A stretch of DNA of 64,000 bases from DASPHG01 sp035629775. Its GTDB lineage: Bacteria; Actinomycetota; Thermoleophilia; Solirubrobacterales; Thermoleophilaceae. The translations under genes were made by a program, and so were the position numbers. This document shows, piece after piece, positions 62,132 to 64,000 of the stretch. Positions within the stretch are counted from its first letter, which is position 1; every line of letters starts with the position of its first letter. Location: contig DASPHG010000042.1 in NCBI GenBank assembly GCA_035629775.1, positions 1 to 64,000 of the forward strand, in the 5' to 3' direction. The notes under the pieces were generated by a model. That model saw only the letters and a program-made list of their open reading frames with translations. It did not search any database and was not told the origin of the DNA.

Positions 62132-63486
62132 GCGAGTTCGGCTTCGCGCTGGCGCCCGCCCAGCTCGACCTGGTCGAGCGCACGCACGCGTTCGCCCGCG
62201 ACGTGATCCGGCCGGTCGCCGCCGAGTACGACGAGCGTGAGGAGTTCCCGTGGCCGGTGCTCGAGGAGGCGGCGCAGCAGGGCTTCTACAACCCGCTCTT
62301 CTATCGCGACCTGATCACCGACCCGACGGGCCTCGCGCTGCCGCTCTTCATGGAGGAGCTCTTCTGGGGGTGCGCCGGGATCGGGCTCTCGATCGTGATG
62401 CCGGCGCTCGCCCTGTCCGCCTTCAACCAGGCGGCGACGCCGGAGCAGCTGCTCCGCTTCGTCCCCGAGTTCTTCGGCGAGCCCGGCGACCTGAAGCTCG
62501 CGGCGCTCGCGGTCTCCGAGCCGCAGGGCGGGAGCGATGTCAAGAACCTCCAGACGACGGCGCGCCGGGACGGCGGCGACTGGGTGCTGAACGGACGCAA
62601 GATGTGGATCGGGAACGGCGGGATCGCGAACGTCCACGTGGTCAACGCCACCGTCGATCCGGAGCTCGGGCACCGCGGCCAGGCGATGTTCATCGTCCCC
62701 GGCGGCACGGCCGGCCTCGAGATGGTGCGGAAGCTGAAGAAGCTCGGCTGTCGCGCCTCACACACCGCCGAGCTGCGCTTCGACGACTGCCGCATCCCCG
62801 GCGACCACCTGCTGGGCGGCGACGAGAAGCTCGAGCAGCGCCTGGCAGACGCGCGCGCCGACGGCAGCCGCTCGGCGACGCTCGGCGCGTTCGAGCAGAC
62901 GCGGCCGATGGTGGCCGCCCAGGCGCTCGGCATCGGGCGCGCGGCGCTCGAGTTCGCCTGCGAGTACGCCCACGAGCGCGAGGCATTCGGGGCGCCGATC
63001 GCCGACAACCAGGGCATCTCGTTCCCGCTCGCCGAGCTGGCGGCGGAACTCGACTCGGCGCGCCTTCTGACCTGGCGGGCCTCGTGGATGGCCGCGCAGA
63101 AGGTGCCATACCGGTTCGCCGAGGGCTCCATGTCGAAGCTCAAGGCGTCCGAGGTCGCGGTGCGGATCACCGAGCAGGCCGTGCAGGTCACCGCCGGCTG
63201 GGGCTACATCAAGGACCTGCCGGTGGAGAAGTGGTACCGCGACGCGAAGCTCTACAAGATCTTCGAGGGCACGAGTGAGATCCAGCGGCTCGTGATCGGG
63301 CGCACACTTGACGACATGCCGGAGGGGCCGCTCCACCACCACGCCCCGACCGAGGGCGGGCCGCTGGTGCGCGCGTTCGGCCGCGGCTCGGCGCCGCGTC
63401 TGCGCGCGATGCAGGAGGGCTCGCGCTTCGCCCGCTGGCTGCCGGGACCGCTCCGCCGCGTGACCGGCAAGATCATGTCGCCGTAG
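62128..63486 (+). CDS. acyl-CoA dehydrogenase
   Basis: 452-residue FAD enzyme of the acyl-CoA dehydrogenase superfamily, introducing the 2,3 double bond in acyl-CoA. AVSEPQGGSDVKNLQTTA covers the FAD loop, ASHTAELRFDDCRIPGDHLLGG the middle domain and YIKDLPVEKWYRDAKLYKIFEGTSE the C-terminal helical part, where the base Glu normally lies in GTSE or nearby. Final residues are proline- and arginine-rich. The ATG overlaps the MaoC stop. It completes the thiolase, reductase, hydratase, dehydrogenase set for beta-oxidation. Confidence 0.92.
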   Translation: MSEFGFALAPAQLDLVERTHAFARDVIRPVAAEYDEREEFPWPVLEEAAQQGFYNPLFYRDLITDPTGLALPLFMEELFWGCAGIGLSIVMPALALSAFNQAATPEQLLRFVPEFFGEPGDLKLAALAVSEPQGGSDVKNLQTTARRDGGDWVLNGRKMWIGNGGIANVHVVNATVDPELGHRGQAMFIVPGGTAGLEMVRKLKKLGCRASHTAELRFDDCRIPGDHLLGGDEKLEQRLADARADGSRSATLGAFEQTRPMVAAQALGIGRAALEFACEYAHEREAFGAPIADNQGISFPLAELAAELDSARLLTWRASWMAAQKVPYRFAEGSMSKLKASEVAVRITEQAVQVTAGWGYIKDLPVEKWYRDAKLYKIFEGTSEIQRLVIGRTLDDMPEGPLHHHAPTEGGPLVRAFGRGSAPRLRAMQEGSRFARWLPGPLRRVTGKIMSP

Positions 63487-63534
63487 AAGTGGGCGGCATT
63501 TTCCACCGTCCTGGGGGTCTAGACCGCCCACTTC
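63486..63534. terminator. inverted repeat after the acyl-CoA dehydrogenase gene
   Basis: Perfect 11-bp arms GAAGTGGGCGG (63486-63496) and CCGCCCACTTC (63524-63534) enclose a 27-nt loop. The left arm begins at the last base of the stop codon. A hairpin terminator is likely; a third palindromic repeat family is possible. Confidence 0.6.
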
Positions 63535-63550
63535 GGCCCTTTCGTAGGCG

Positions 63551-63856
63551 ATGGTCCACCGGATCGCGTGCGAGATCGCGGACACGCCCTGGAGGCGGTT
63601 GCGCGGATTGATCGGCAGGCCGGTAGAGCGCGGCCTGATGCTCGAGCCGTGCCGCGCGATCCACACGTGCTTCATGCGCCGCCCGATCGACGTCCTGTTC
63701 ATTGACGAAAGGCGGACGGTGCTGGCGGTGCATCACGAAGTGCCGCCACGGCGCACGCGGGCCGAGCGGCGAGCACGCGCGGTGGTCGAGTTGCCCGCGG
63801 GCGCAGCGGCCGCGGCGGGAATCGCCCCCGGCGACCGGATCGTCGTGCAAAGCTGA
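63551..63856 (+). CDS. DUF192 family protein
   Basis: 101-residue protein. DTPWRRLRGLIGRPVERGLMLEPCRAIHTCFMRRPIDVLFID is the conserved run of DUF192, here seen in parts: RLRGLIGR, CRAIHTCFMR and IDVLFID. VVELPAGAAAAAGIAPGDRIV closes the beta fold. The family is widespread, usually in the cell envelope, but here no signal peptide is visible. The ATG at 63551 follows a 14-bp gap after the terminator-like repeat. Function unknown. Confidence 0.8.
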   Translation: MVHRIACEIADTPWRRLRGLIGRPVERGLMLEPCRAIHTCFMRRPIDVLFIDERRTVLAVHHEVPPRRTRAERRARAVVELPAGAAAAAGIAPGDRIVVQS

Positions 63857-63858
63857 CC

Positions 63859-64000
63859 GCGTGCCGCTGCTCGTGATCCTGCTGGCGCTCCTGCTCGCCC
63901 CGCCCGCGATGGCGCAGGGGGGAGACGGCAGCTGTCTGACCGCCGACCCGCCCCCGCCCGGCGAGGTCGTGCCGGTCCGGTTCGGCATAACGCCGCGTCT
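63859..64000 (+). CDS. secreted protein, 5' end only
   Basis: The gene runs off the right edge. The 47 visible codons start with a GTG one base after the DUF192 stop and show a signal peptide LLVILLALLLAPPAMAQ followed by a Pro-rich start with one Cys (DGSCLTADPPPPGE). No family can be named from this much sequence. The signal peptide and spacing support a real gene. Confidence 0.55.

Overview
The window is about 64 kb of high-GC DNA with dense, often overlapping genes (GTGA/ATGA/TGATG junctions) and many GTG or TTG starts. It holds a Ku protein, a type III glutamine synthetase, a fadA2-fabG4-htdX-like lipid operon, and several secreted families (type 1 copper proteins, collagen-like proteins, RTX and thrombospondin type 3 repeats). 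This points to an actinobacterium, most plausibly a deep-branching soil lineage of the Thermoleophilia type (Gaiellales/Solirubrobacterales). That placement is inferred from gene content; no rRNA gene is present.

Layout. (1) 1-9329, minus strand: respiratory complex I operon nuoA-B-C-D-E-F-G-H, a bestrophin-like membrane gene, then nuoI running off the left edge. (2) 9367-19192: mixed housekeeping genes: NTF2-like protein, flavin reductase, anti-sigma-type kinase, Ku, a lipoprotein cupredoxin, a lipoprotein cytochrome c, serS, glutamine synthetase III and a large membrane protein. (3) 19327-30546: after tRNA-Ser(UGA), a secreted copper/quinoprotein cluster made of two copies of a SURNod19-like + cupredoxin gene and two copies of a PQQ-type propeller + cupredoxin gene, with a TetR regulator, a TIM-barrel amidohydrolase and an RTX protein. 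A 16-bp inverted repeat, GGTAC-N6-GTACC, lies in front of both SURNod19-like genes and the tetR gene. This is the strongest candidate for an undescribed system. (4) 30583-36629, minus: alpha/beta hydrolase, penicillin-acylase-type hydrolase, secreted phosphatase-type protein and an LmeA-like lipoprotein. (5) 36652-42243: tRNA-Ser(GCU), AbiEi/DUF559 protein, lipoprotein, MFS transporter, RmlD-like reductase, exonuclease III and a collagen-like protein. (6) 42350-52418: tRNA-Arg(ACG) followed by an accessory region with a 45-bp copy of the tRNA 3' half about 3 kb downstream and a further 16-bp copy about 2.6 kb beyond. It contains a lipase, two NTF2-like genes, two more collagen-like genes and a thrombospondin-type-3-repeat protein. 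(7) 53184-58665: a possible isoprenoid/glycolipid locus: a membrane protein fused to a domain with a DxDDTA motif, a UbiA-type prenyltransferase and a geranylgeranyl-reductase-like flavoprotein. (8) 58696-63486: thiolase, large FabG, MaoC hydratase and acyl-CoA dehydrogenase in one tight operon. The window ends with a DUF192 gene and the start of a secreted protein.

Short palindromic repeats of at least two families recur, and three of the four copies lie inside coding sequence (nuoG, the acylase gene, the MaoC gene). Four of nine convergent gene pairs end on the same shared CTAG tetranucleotide.
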